From contig JALWTD010000011.1 in NCBI GenBank assembly GCA_027082925.1, positions 124,001-188,000 on the forward strand: DNA of 64,000 bases, given 5' to 3'. Below, in pieces: positions 51,977-60,951 of this stretch (its first letter is position 1; every line of letters begins with the position of its first letter). Origin of the DNA: Flavobacteriaceae bacterium (GTDB lineage: Bacteria > Bacteroidota > Bacteroidia > Flavobacteriales > Flavobacteriaceae). The position numbers and the translations under genes are program-made. The notes under the pieces were generated by a model, which saw only the letters and a program-made list of their open reading frames with translations, searched no databases and was not told the origin of the DNA.

Positions 51977-54250
51977 TTACATTAGGACAAATTTTACAGA
52001 TTTTACAGCGCTTTCTGTGTAAATTTTTATAATATAATTACCTGTAGGTAAAAGGCTTAAGTCTAAATAAGTGTGTTTAGAATTAATTAATTTTTTAATT
52101 TGTTGTTGCCCTAATAAATTAAATATTTCAACATGTTTAATTTCTTCTTTAGCGGTTAATATTAATGTTTTTTCTGCAGGATTAGGGTACATATTAAAAC
52201 CGTCTATAACATTTTCTTCAACACTTAATGTTAAATCTTCAGCAGCAGTCCATCTACCTCCTATACTATTATTATAGCTGACTGAAATAGTATTGTTTAC
52301 GGTATTTATAGTTCCGCCTTTATTTACCCAACTACTACCACCATCAGTAGATTGAAATAGTTTTAAGTTAGCCTCATTTAAACCATTGAGTTCACTATCG
52401 TCATAATTAAATGTAACAGTTGCATTTAATTCTGCATCTGAAGTAGGAGTAATATCGAAATAACGTTTTACACTATTGTTTATAGCTCCAGTTTGAACAG
52501 TATGACCACGTGAAACAACAGTACTTCCCATATAACCAGCATTAAGAGTAATACCAAACCCTGCAACATTTTCGTTAACGGAAGAAAAATTTCTTGTAGT
52601 GGTAATTGTGCCTGTATTTCCACTAATTAACCCAGTATCTTCAAATAGAGTTGAAGTGCTTCCAAAAGTAATAGTTTGACCATTTAAATCTAAATTATCA
52701 TATAAAAATAAATTTCCGTTTACCGTGAGGTTTGAACTTAAGGTTATATTTGCACTAGTGCCAATTATGAGGTTGTTTACAGTTGGTGTTCCTGATAAAA
52801 TAGGCGACGAACCACTATAATTATAAATCCCTACATTATCTGTTGAAACAGGAATTCCATTACTCCAGTTTGTAGCTGTTGTCCAAGAGGTATTATTAGT
52901 ATTAAGCCATGTATTAAAGGCAGTAGAATTTACTGATTCGTCTCCATCTCCAGTTATAATTCCGTCGTTTCCACCTACTGTAACATCTGCTACGTCTTTA
53001 GTATCAAGGTTATAATAAGCTACAAGATTAGCTTCAGTTCCGAGTAATGTTTTATACATATTTTCTCGAATTTCCGATTCGGTGCGTATATCATTCCAAA
53101 CACGAACTTCATCTATAGTACCATTAGTTAATACTCTAGTAAGGTTTTGAGATGAAGCTATTGATGAATTTCCTGACGGTATAATAGGATCTATTGGATC
53201 TCCAACTTCAGAAAATACAGAAACACCATCTAAAAATACGGTACAGTTACCCACTCCATCTACTGTAAAAGCCACATGGTGCCAACCCGTTCCAATATTT
53301 ACACCTGTTGGAATCCACCTTACCAAATCATATAAAACAATAAGTTCATTACCTAAATTATCCCACAATGTACTTCCAACACCAATACCATATCCAACAT
53401 CGTGATTACCGAGATGCACAAAAGCACCTTTTTCACTTGTACTAGGTAAATTTACCCAACACTCTGCTGAAGTAGATGTTGATGCTAATCCAAAAGTTGA
53501 AGGAATTGTGACATAGTCATCAGTAATAAATTGCATGGCTCTTTTGGGACCAAAAAATGCAGCTGATGGAGACCATTCAGTTCCTGCCATATTTATTAAA
53601 GTACCTGTATTAGAATTAACGCTATTATCAACAAGAGATACTCCTGAATTAGCATTTGAATTGAAATAAGCTACTAAATTAGTTTCATTACCAACCAACT
53701 CTTTATACATACTAGCACGTATCTCTGCTTTTGACCTTGCATAACTCCAAATACGAATTTCATCAATAGCACCCTTAAAAACCCCACTATCATCACTTAT
53801 AGATGTATTTCCCGATGGTGAATTCGCAAATTGTTGGGAAATAGGATTCGTAGCCATTAAAACACCATTAAGATAAATATTTTGGTTTATACCATCATAT
53901 GTATACGCTAAGTGATACCACTTATTAGCGGTTAATACAGAGTTTGGGGACTCAACTTTTGTCCAACCACTGGTAGCAAATACACTGCTACCATAAAACC
54001 CACCATTGGTATTTAACCATATGGCATGTCCATTTAAATCAGCAATTTCAATTACATTCTGTAGGTTGTTAATTAAGGCCGGTTTAACCCAAACGGATAT
54101 TGAAATTTGGTCATTACTAGTAAAATCTAATAAATTTAAATCTACCCTATCATCAATTCCATCAAAATTGAGGGCGTTGTTTTGGGCATTAGTTAAGGTA
54201 GGAGATAAAAAAATAAAAATCAAGGTTAAAAAAAATTGTACTTTTTTCAT
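51977..54250 (-). CDS. secreted LamG-domain protein with type IX sorting signal
   Basis: 757 aa. Signal peptide LTLIFIFLSPTLTNAQ. Two concanavalin/LamG-like domains (about 28-200 and 245-430), each with a DEIR/VWxxxR core (IDEIRIWSYARSKAEIRAS; TIDEVRVWNDIRTESEIREN). A middle repetitive region follows (NNLIIGTSANITLSSNL). The C-terminal ~70 residues form a type A type IX sorting domain: FNMYPNPAEKTLILTAKE, then TYLDLSLLPTGNYIIKIYT and VKFVLM. Probably a surface or secreted carbohydrate-binding protein. It lies between two marC copies, so it is a recent insertion or duplication. Confidence 0.88.
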   Translation of the reverse strand: MKKVQFFLTLIFIFLSPTLTNAQNNALNFDGIDDRVDLNLLDFTSNDQISISVWVKPALINNLQNVIEIADLNGHAIWLNTNGGFYGSSVFATSGWTKVESPNSVLTANKWYHLAYTYDGINQNIYLNGVLMATNPISQQFANSPSGNTSISDDSGVFKGAIDEIRIWSYARSKAEIRASMYKELVGNETNLVAYFNSNANSGVSLVDNSVNSNTGTLINMAGTEWSPSAAFFGPKRAMQFITDDYVTIPSTFGLASTSTSAECWVNLPSTSEKGAFVHLGNHDVGYGIGVGSTLWDNLGNELIVLYDLVRWIPTGVNIGTGWHHVAFTVDGVGNCTVFLDGVSVFSEVGDPIDPIIPSGNSSIASSQNLTRVLTNGTIDEVRVWNDIRTESEIRENMYKTLLGTEANLVAYYNLDTKDVADVTVGGNDGIITGDGDESVNSTAFNTWLNTNNTSWTTATNWSNGIPVSTDNVGIYNYSGSSPILSGTPTVNNLIIGTSANITLSSNLTVNGNLFLYDNLDLNGQTITFGSTSTLFEDTGLISGNTGTITTTRNFSSVNENVAGFGITLNAGYMGSTVVSRGHTVQTGAINNSVKRYFDITPTSDAELNATVTFNYDDSELNGLNEANLKLFQSTDGGSSWVNKGGTINTVNNTISVSYNNSIGGRWTAAEDLTLSVEENVIDGFNMYPNPAEKTLILTAKEEIKHVEIFNLLGQQQIKKLINSKHTYLDLSLLPTGNYIIKIYTESAVKSVKFVLM

Positions 54251-54327
54251 ACATATTCAATTTAAGTGAGGAATTTATAAAAACCCTTTTAACAAAGGTA
54301 TGGACTAGAATTAATAAAAATAAATCT

Positions 54328-54357
54328 AAAAAAATATGACAAGTATCATATTTTTTT
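54328..54357. terminator. A/T hairpin between marC and the LamG gene
   Basis: AAAAAAATATGA-CAAGTA-TCATATTTTTTT, a perfect 12-bp stem. Both strands end in a T-run, so it could terminate the marC transcript before the LamG gene. The rest of the 297-bp gap (54251-54547) is AT-rich with no other clear signal. Confidence 0.5.
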
Positions 54358-54547
54358 GAAATTCAAACGCTAAAATTAAGAGCAATAGATATATCAATTT
54401 CTAAAAAAATTCAACTAAGTTGAAGATAATTTATTGTAACAGCATACTATTTAGATTCTTTTAAAAACTAATTGAACATTAATTTTTAACCTTTTTCTTT
54501 TAGATAATAGATAAGATTTTTTACTATTATGATAGTAGTTAAAAATA

Positions 54548-55120
54548 TTAAAATAGTCCTTTAATATTTGAAGTAAACAATTTTACAGCAATTGCCAGTA
54601 AAACTACACCAAAAATTTTACGAATTACACTAATACCAGATTTTCCTATAATGTGCTCTATTTTACGAGATAGTTTTAAAACAGAGTAAACAAAAATCAT
54701 GTTGATAAAAATAGCAATAATAATATTTATAGTTTCAAACTCTGCTTTTAAAGATAAAATAGAAGTCATTGTTCCTGCACCTGCAATTAAAGGAAAAGCT
54801 AAAGGAACTACACTTGCTGTTTCTGGCTGTTCATCTTTAAAAATGGTAATTCCCAAAATCATTTCCAAGGCTAAAAATAAAATTACAATAGCACCGGCAA
54901 TGGCAAAAGAATTTACGTCAATTCCTACAAGGTTTAAAATACTTTCGCCCACAAATAAAAAGGCAACCATAATTATGATAGCTACTATTGATGCTTTTTC
55001 TGATTGAATATGCCCAACCTTATTACGTAGCTCAATAATAATAGGAATGCTACCAATAATATCAATTACAGCAAACAATACCATTGTTGCAGTTAAAATT
55101 TCTTTCAGATTAAATCCCAT
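54548..55120 (-). CDS. MarC family integral membrane protein
   Basis: 190 aa from ATG 55120 (MGFNLKEILTATMVLFAVID). Five to six helices: IGSIPIIIELRNKVG, SILNLVGIDVNSFAIAGAIV, VPLAFPLIAGAGTM and a C-terminal hydrophobic tail. MarC (UPF0056) proteins are inner-membrane proteins of unclear role, once thought linked to multiple antibiotic resistance. A longer frame to 55177 is rejected since it contains the -7 box. Its last 222 bp are duplicated at 51750-51971; this copy is intact, possibly a recombinant with a new C-terminus. Confidence 0.88.
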   Translation of the reverse strand: MGFNLKEILTATMVLFAVIDIIGSIPIIIELRNKVGHIQSEKASIVAIIIMVAFLFVGESILNLVGIDVNSFAIAGAIVILFLALEMILGITIFKDEQPETASVVPLAFPLIAGAGTMTSILSLKAEFETINIIIAIFINMIFVYSVLKLSRKIEHIIGKSGISVIRKIFGVVLLAIAVKLFTSNIKGLF

Positions 55121-55145
55121 AACGTGTAATTTGTTAAAATGCCGG

Positions 55146-55153
55146 CAAATATA
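55146..55153 (-). promoter_or_regulatory. -7 promoter box of marC
   Basis: TATATTTG on the minus strand, exact TAnnTTTG, 25 nt before the marC ATG. Confidence 0.5.
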
Positions 55154-55211
55154 TAAAAACAGCTTAAAGTTAATCATAAAATTAATGTAAAAAAATCATT
55201 AATTTCGCCAC

Positions 55212-55778
55212 ATGTTTCAACTAGGAAAAACAATAGTATCAGAAGATATCATAGAAAAAGAGTTTGTATGTAATCTTAACGCATGCAAAGGTGTTTGTTG
55301 TATTGACGGAGAAGCCGGTGCACCTTTAAACGAAGATGAATTAAAAACTTTAATGGATATTTATCCTAAAGTAAAACCATTTTTAAGGCCTGAAGGAATA
55401 AAAGCAATTGAAGAACAAGGGCTTTTTATAACAAATGAAGGAGAGTACGAAACACCATTAATTGAAGGAAAAGCTTGTGCATATGTAATTTTTGATCAAA
55501 AAAAGATTGCCAAATGCGGAATTGAAGAAGCTTTTAACAAAGGAAAAATAAATTGGAAAAAACCTATATCTTGCCACCTGTACCCTGTCAGAATTATGGA
55601 TTACAGTGAGTTTTCTGCGGTAAACTACCATAAATGGCCAATATGTAACGATGCGTGTACCTTAGGAAAAGAATTAAAAGTGCCGGTATATAAATTTGTA
55701 AAAGAAGCATTGATTAGAAAATTTGGGGAAGACTGGTATTTAGAACTTGAAAAAGTAGCCGAAAAACATTTAAAGTAA
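55212..55778 (+). CDS. DUF3109 family cysteine-rich protein
   Basis: 188 aa. Cys-rich: CNLNACKGVCCIDGEAGAPL, ACAYVIFDQKKIAKCGIEEA, ISCHLYPVR and WPICNDACTL. These four Cys clusters identify DUF3109, a Bacteroidota family relative of the YkgJ-type metal/Fe-S binding proteins. Probably binds a metal or Fe-S cluster in the cytoplasm. Function not known. Divergent from marC. Confidence 0.87.
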   Translation: MFQLGKTIVSEDIIEKEFVCNLNACKGVCCIDGEAGAPLNEDELKTLMDIYPKVKPFLRPEGIKAIEEQGLFITNEGEYETPLIEGKACAYVIFDQKKIAKCGIEEAFNKGKINWKKPISCHLYPVRIMDYSEFSAVNYHKWPICNDACTLGKELKVPVYKFVKEALIRKFGEDWYLELEKVAEKHLK

Positions 55779-55865
55779 CATTGTTAACATCTATATAATA
55801 TCTTTTTATTATACTTGGCTAACTATTTTCGTAATTTTACGCTGAAAAAGATTGTTTAAAAAATT

Positions 55866-57464
55866 ATGTATAAAAAACATTACTTAACCTCAGGGTTTTT
55901 TATAGTACTACTACTCTTCGTTAATTCTGCATTTGCACAAAAAAAGCCAAGCAAAGTATTTATTGATAGTTTATTTAAAGAAATAAAAGTAAAACCAGAT
56001 ACAAAGTTAAAAGTAGATGATTTACTAGCACTATATAAAACAGCTTCAAAAGCTAGAATTAGAAATAATGCGATAATAGATGAAGCTTTAAAAATAGCAG
56101 AAAAATTAAATTACGCAGATGGTTTAGCTAAATGCTACAATAGAAAAGGAATTTTAGCAAGGCGAAAAAACGATTTTAAGAACTCTATAGCACTTCATAA
56201 AAAAGCACTTGAGCATTTAACAAACACTACCGATACGCTTCTTAAAATTAAATGTTTAAATAGCTTAGGAGTTTCTTACCGAAAATTAAACATAGAAAAA
56301 GAGGCTTTTGATTACTATTTTCAAGCACTTAAATTATCCAAAAAATTTAAAAGTGATAGAAGTATTGCTATTGCTTTAAGCGGCATAGGAAACGTATTTC
56401 TTAATACAGAAGAGTACGACAATGCACTTTATTATTTTAAAAAAGCAATTGGGCACGAAAAAAACAGCTACAAAGGAAAAGAATACGATTACGCTAATAT
56501 TGGTGAAGCATTTTTGCATAAAAAAGAATACGATTCAGCTTATTTTTACTTCAATAAATCTTTAGATATAGCACTAGAGCATCCGTATAGAGAAAGTGCA
56601 GCTATTAAATACAATTTACTAGGACTTTTGTTTCAGAAAAAGGAAAATTATGAGAAATCGACTGCATATTATTTAAAAGCCATTCCCCAATTAAAGGAGT
56701 TTAACAGTAAAAGATACCTAAGTAACACGCTTATTAATATAGGTATTAACCAAATGTATCTTCATAAAAATAAAGAAGCAATTAGCAATATTAATAAGGG
56801 ATTGGAAATTGCAAAAAAAATTAAATCAAAAGAAAATATAATTTTAGGATATGAAGCATTGGTTAATTACTATGTAATGACAAAAGACTATAAAAAAGCT
56901 TTAAATGCGCATAAAATAGCAACCTCTTTTCATGATAGTATTTTAAATGAAGCTTCTCAAAAAAGTATAATAAGCACGCAAATTGCGTACAATACAGCAG
57001 AGAAAGATAAAAAAATTCAAGAGCTGGCAAAAGAAAAAGAGCAGAGTCAAGAAAAGGCGAAAATAAATTTTTATAGCTTAATAATTAGTATAGCCATTGC
57101 CGTTATTGTTATTACCATAATACTTTCGTTCTTTTATTTACAGAGGAAAAAATCAGACCTTGAACTTCAGAATAAAAATATAGAATTAAGAAAGCACCTT
57201 CACCAAATAAAAGAGCTAAAAGACAAAGCTTCTCGCAATGTAAAGACCACTAATCAAGAGTTGGCAGAAAGGTTTAATAGCTTTAAATTGTCTAAACGAG
57301 AAATAGAGGTACTTACACATATAGCAAACGGACTTAGCAATGAAGAAATTGCAAAAAAAATGTACGTTTCAAAAAACACCGTTAAAACACATATTAAAAA
57401 TATTTATCTAAAATTAGATGTGAAAAACAGAATTCAAGCCATAAAAAAGCTAAACAATTTATAA
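55866..57464 (+). CDS. TPR-containing LuxR-type transcriptional regulator
   Basis: 532 aa. Signal-like N-terminus, then about seven TPR motifs to residue ~370 ([40 protein letters not shown]). One membrane helix ([20 protein letters not shown]) separates them from a cytoplasmic coiled coil and a C-terminal LuxR helix-turn-helix ([20 protein letters not shown], then [19 protein letters not shown]). This periplasm-to-DNA layout makes it a one-component membrane regulator common in Bacteroidota. The palindrome at 57555 and the OmpA operon downstream are its likely target, an inference. Confidence 0.9.
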   Translation: MYKKHYLTSGFFIVLLLFVNSAFAQKKPSKVFIDSLFKEIKVKPDTKLKVDDLLALYKTASKARIRNNAIIDEALKIAEKLNYADGLAKCYNRKGILARRKNDFKNSIALHKKALEHLTNTTDTLLKIKCLNSLGVSYRKLNIEKEAFDYYFQALKLSKKFKSDRSIAIALSGIGNVFLNTEEYDNALYYFKKAIGHEKNSYKGKEYDYANIGEAFLHKKEYDSAYFYFNKSLDIALEHPYRESAAIKYNLLGLLFQKKENYEKSTAYYLKAIPQLKEFNSKRYLSNTLINIGINQMYLHKNKEAISNINKGLEIAKKIKSKENIILGYEALVNYYVMTKDYKKALNAHKIATSFHDSILNEASQKSIISTQIAYNTAEKDKKIQELAKEKEQSQEKAKINFYSLIISIAIAVIVITIILSFFYLQRKKSDLELQNKNIELRKHLHQIKELKDKASRNVKTTNQELAERFNSFKLSKREIEVLTHIANGLSNEEIAKKMYVSKNTVKTHIKNIYLKLDVKNRIQAIKKLNNL

Positions 57465-57480
57465 TTTACACAATCAAAAT

Positions 57481-57516
57481 AAAAAAAGGCTTACTAAATT
57501 TAGTAAGCCTTTTTTT
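57481..57516 (+). terminator. intrinsic terminator after the TPR-LuxR gene
   Basis: GGCTTACTAAA-TTTAGTAAGCC perfect palindrome in A and T runs. Isolates the regulator from the next operon. Confidence 0.9.
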
Positions 57517-57554
57517 GCTTCAAAACCTTTAAAAACAGGTATTCATACTTAAAA

Positions 57555-57626
57555 TCACCCTTTTGGGTGAAACAAAATCACACTTTATTATGAAGTAAAT
57601 TATGGGGGCTACAACTAATTTAGCCC
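57555..57626 (+). promoter_or_regulatory. two inverted repeats upstream of the OmpA operon
   Basis: TCACCC-TTTT-GGGTGA at 57555-57570 is a perfect G+C-rich dyad; GGGCTA-N9-TAGCCC lies at 57606-57626. Neither has a T-run. Both stand out in an AT-rich gap. They are candidate operators, the first plausibly for the upstream TPR-LuxR regulator. No TAnnTTTG box is seen in the gap. Confidence 0.55.
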
Positions 57627-57660
57627 TTGAATAAAGTTCAGCAAAAAAACAAAATTAAGT

Positions 57661-58932
57661 ATGAAAAAAAACTATCTTTTAAAAGGTGTTAAAGTACTGT
57701 TTATTTTCAGTTTCTTTTTATTAGCACCAACACAAACACATGCACAGTTTTTTAAAAAATTACTAAAACATGCAGAAAAGAAAATAAATAAAGAAGCCGA
57801 AAAAAGGTCGGAAAAAAGAGTAGACAAAACAATAGATAAAAAATTTGACAAGGCAGAGGAAGCGTTAGATGGAAAATCAGAAAATCAAAAAAGCACTACC
57901 AGTAACAATCAAAATTCCAATAGTAAAAATGCTGCAAATAACAATATAGAAGAAGCAGCAGCACCAAATGTTGTTTGGAGTAGATTCGATTTTGTCCCGG
58001 GCGATACCGTAATTTTTGAAGATGCTCCAAGCCCCGATGAAGAAAATGGAGAATTTCCTTCACGTTGGGATTTATATAAAGGGTCGGCAGAAATAGGAAA
58101 TGTTGAAGGGACAAATGTGATTATGTTTATCAAAGGAGGTTCCTATATTATTCCGTATCTAAAAAACTCAAAAGAAGATTATTTGCCAGATGTATTTACA
58201 ATAGAGTTAGATGTGTGGTTTCCAAAAGGAACAACAACAGGGAATAGACTATGGATTTACCTTGGAGATCAAAAACATCAAAGGGGAGAAGGAATCTACA
58301 AAAGTCTTGTTGTAATGCCTCACAGTCTTGAGTTTGGCGAATCGGAAAATTATTATCCCGGAACTGAAAACAGAGGGTGGGCTGTCGAGGAAAAAGGTTC
58401 GTGGAAACATATCTCATTAGCTTTTACTAGAGGAAAACTTAAAGCGTATATGGATGATACCCGATTGATAAATATTCCGCATTTGGAAGGGAACCCAACT
58501 GGAATAACAATTGAAGCAGGCACAGAAGGTATCTATATTAAAAATATTCGTATAGCAAAAGGCGGAGTAAAATATTACAAGCGGGTGCTTACCGATGGGA
58601 AAATTATAGTAAACGGTATCAAATTCGATGTAAATAAAGCTACTTTAAAACCAGAAAGTATGGGGCCTATAAACAAGATTTATAGCCTTATGCAAAAAAA
58701 TCCAGATTTAAACTTTAGCATAGAAGGACATACAGATGCTGATGGAAGCGAGGAATTTAATTTAGAACTATCTAAAAAAAGAGGAAAAGCAGTTATGGAT
58801 AAATTGATAAGCATGGGAATTAGTGCTTCTAGATTAAAATACGACGGTTTTGGAGAATCTAAACCTATAGGAGACAACAGTACTCCTGAAGGAAAAGCAA
58901 ATAATAGAAGAGTAGAATTTGTAAAATTTTAA
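57661..58932 (+). CDS. OmpA-family protein with central beta-sandwich domain
   Basis: 423 aa. Signal peptide to about residue 30 (LLAPTQTHAQF), a Lys/Glu/Asn-rich linker, a central ~190-residue domain of beta strands (TIELDVWFPKGTTTGNRLWI, WKHISLAFTRGKLKAYMDDT) like a LamG/concanavalin-type sandwich, and a C-terminal OmpA domain (FSIEGHTDADGSEEFNLELS, GFGESKPIGDN, ANNRRVEF). Binds peptidoglycan from the outer membrane. First gene of a four-gene operon (16, 6 and 20 bp gaps) with two lipoproteins and an exported protein. Confidence 0.9.
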   Translation: MKKNYLLKGVKVLFIFSFFLLAPTQTHAQFFKKLLKHAEKKINKEAEKRSEKRVDKTIDKKFDKAEEALDGKSENQKSTTSNNQNSNSKNAANNNIEEAAAPNVVWSRFDFVPGDTVIFEDAPSPDEENGEFPSRWDLYKGSAEIGNVEGTNVIMFIKGGSYIIPYLKNSKEDYLPDVFTIELDVWFPKGTTTGNRLWIYLGDQKHQRGEGIYKSLVVMPHSLEFGESENYYPGTENRGWAVEEKGSWKHISLAFTRGKLKAYMDDTRLINIPHLEGNPTGITIEAGTEGIYIKNIRIAKGGVKYYKRVLTDGKIIVNGIKFDVNKATLKPESMGPINKIYSLMQKNPDLNFSIEGHTDADGSEEFNLELSKKRGKAVMDKLISMGISASRLKYDGFGESKPIGDNSTPEGKANNRRVEFVKF

Positions 58933-58948
58933 TAATCAAAATAAGCAT

Positions 58949-59791
58949 ATGAAAAAAATAAGCACATTACTTTCTTTATTTATACTACTTACTAGTTGTA
59001 AAGGAAACAGTCAAAACACACTAAAACGATACGATGTAAAATCAGGGATTGTTGCGTATAAAATTACAATATCGGGAAAAACAATGGGAGGAACCATAAA
59101 AGGAGAAGGCGTAGAACAATTGTATTTTAAAAATTGGGGTGCCGTTGAATTACGAGAAGAAAAATCTTCACAAACAACCCGAATTAAATTTTTTGGAAGA
59201 GAAAAAACAGAGAAAACAGCTACACATGTAATAAACGAACTTGACAACGGAAAAAGTTACATAGTAGATTTTAACACCAAAAGTATTTTAGAAAGAGAAG
59301 ATCCTATGATGAACCTTTTTAAGCAAACAAATAAAGATGTAGGCGATGCAGGTAAAAGTATGTTGGAAGCTTCAGGAGGAAAAAAAGTAGGAACCGAAAA
59401 AATACTGGGTTACAATTGCGATGTATGGGAAATTGTAGGGGGAAAACAATGGATGTATAAAGGAGTAGTACTTAAAATTGAAATGAGCGTACTAGGAATT
59501 AAAACAATAAAAGAAGCCGTTAGTGCTAAGTTTGACATCCCTGTTAGCGATGACCATTTTAAACTCCCAAATTTTAAAATAACAAAACAAGATAACATTT
59601 TTAACGATGCAAACTATCAAGGCGATATGAGTGATATGAACGAAAGTTTATCACAAATGCAGAATATGAGCTTTGAAGAATGGAAAAAGAATGTTGTAAA
59701 ATATGACGATGAGTTAAAATCAATGAGTGAAGACGAATTAAGACAAACGTATGACATGATGCAAAAAATGATTAAAAAATTTAAAAACTAA
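58949..59791 (+). CDS. putative lipoprotein, unknown, OmpA operon
   Basis: 280 aa. Lipobox LLTSCKGN. A beta-rich N-terminal part (YDVKSGIVAYKITISGKTMG, VEQLYFKNWGAVELREEK), a middle with GYNCDVWEIVGGKQWMYKGV, and a Met/Glu-rich helical C-terminal tail (MQNMSFEEWKKNVVKYDDEL). The middle resembles DUF4412-like domains of lipoproteins that bind small molecules, a weak match. Co-transcribed with the OmpA-like gene. Confidence 0.72.
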   Translation: MKKISTLLSLFILLTSCKGNSQNTLKRYDVKSGIVAYKITISGKTMGGTIKGEGVEQLYFKNWGAVELREEKSSQTTRIKFFGREKTEKTATHVINELDNGKSYIVDFNTKSILEREDPMMNLFKQTNKDVGDAGKSMLEASGGKKVGTEKILGYNCDVWEIVGGKQWMYKGVVLKIEMSVLGIKTIKEAVSAKFDIPVSDDHFKLPNFKITKQDNIFNDANYQGDMSDMNESLSQMQNMSFEEWKKNVVKYDDELKSMSEDELRQTYDMMQKMIKKFKN

Positions 59792-59797
59792 ATAATT

Positions 59798-60931
59798 ATG
59801 AGAAAAACAGTACTAATATTCACTTTACTAACAATGCTATTTTCTTCATGCAGTGATAATGATAGTGATAGTATTAATTTTGTAGTTACAGGAATATCAA
59901 CAGACTTGGCTTTTGTTGGAGATATTATAACCGTTAACGGAAGAAATTTTGACACTTCAGCATCTTACGTAGTAAAATTTGAAGACAAAGAAGGAACAGT
60001 AACTGAAATAACAACAACAGCTATAAAAGTAAGAGTTCCGGAGAGAGCTATTACAGGAGAAGTTACGGTTAACTATAACGGAAAAGTAATTAGTGCAGGA
60101 ACCATTATTATAAAAAATATATTTCAGGGAGATATTACATTATCAACTCAGCAAGAAGTAGAAGATTTTGGACTAAATAATTATACCGAAATATCAGGGA
60201 GTTTAACTATTACAAATGAAGATATTACCACTTCAGACTATATTCAAAACTTAGAAGCTTTACATAGTTTAACTAATATTGGAGGAGATTTTGAAATTAC
60301 TTACACCCCATTAACAAATTTAGAGGGATTAAATAATCTTTCTCAAATTGGAGGGGGTTTTAATGTAATATACAATGATGTTTTAATAAATTTAGACGCT
60401 TTAAGTAGTTTAACCACAATAGGTGGAGCTTTACGTATAGACTCAAACTATGAATTACTAAGTTTAGACGGTTTAAATAACCTTAGCAATTTAGGTGGAT
60501 TTTCAATATCTAATACACCAAATATAACCAATCTTAATTTTTTAGAAAATATTAATGTTCTCACAGGTAGGTTAAGTATCATAGCACCTTCTCTTGTAGA
60601 TTATAGCGGATTGAGAAATATTACAGAAATTGGAGGAGATTTAGACCTTCAACACAATTCTTTTTCAAATATAGACATGTTAAATAACTTAACCTCAATT
60701 GGAGGAATAGTTAGTTTATTTGATAACACTTCTCTAAGTAATTTAGATGGGTTTAATAACCTTACCCACGTGGGAGATAAAGTGTGGATTACGTACAATA
60801 CAGCACTCGTGTCGTATTGTGGATTTAACACACTTATAATTAACAACGGTTATAATAATATATTTCACGTAACAGACAACGCCTACAATCCAACATTACA
60901 AGACATTATTAATGGCAGCTGTAGTCAGTAG
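59798..60931 (+). CDS. lipoprotein with IPT/TIG domain and receptor-L-like repeats
   Basis: 377 aa. Lipobox MLFSSCSDN. Residues ~25-105 form an IPT/TIG immunoglobulin-like domain (TGISTDLAFVGDIITVNGRN). The rest is made of leucine/asparagine-rich repeats of the receptor-L type (LEALHSLTNIGGDFEITYTP, LDGLNNLSNLGGFSISNTPN). Such proteins bind ligands at the cell surface. Three cysteines near the C-terminus may close the last repeat. Third gene of the operon. Confidence 0.82.
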   Translation: MRKTVLIFTLLTMLFSSCSDNDSDSINFVVTGISTDLAFVGDIITVNGRNFDTSASYVVKFEDKEGTVTEITTTAIKVRVPERAITGEVTVNYNGKVISAGTIIIKNIFQGDITLSTQQEVEDFGLNNYTEISGSLTITNEDITTSDYIQNLEALHSLTNIGGDFEITYTPLTNLEGLNNLSQIGGGFNVIYNDVLINLDALSSLTTIGGALRIDSNYELLSLDGLNNLSNLGGFSISNTPNITNLNFLENINVLTGRLSIIAPSLVDYSGLRNITEIGGDLDLQHNSFSNIDMLNNLTSIGGIVSLFDNTSLSNLDGFNNLTHVGDKVWITYNTALVSYCGFNTLIINNGYNNIFHVTDNAYNPTLQDIINGSCSQ

Positions 60932-60951
60932 TTTTAATTAAGAATATAAGT

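Noticed and set aside
51750-54770. Flanking copies considered as insertion-sequence ends or target duplication
   Set aside because: 222-bp direct repeats of coding sequence are far too long for a target duplication, there are no inverted ends, and no transposase is present.
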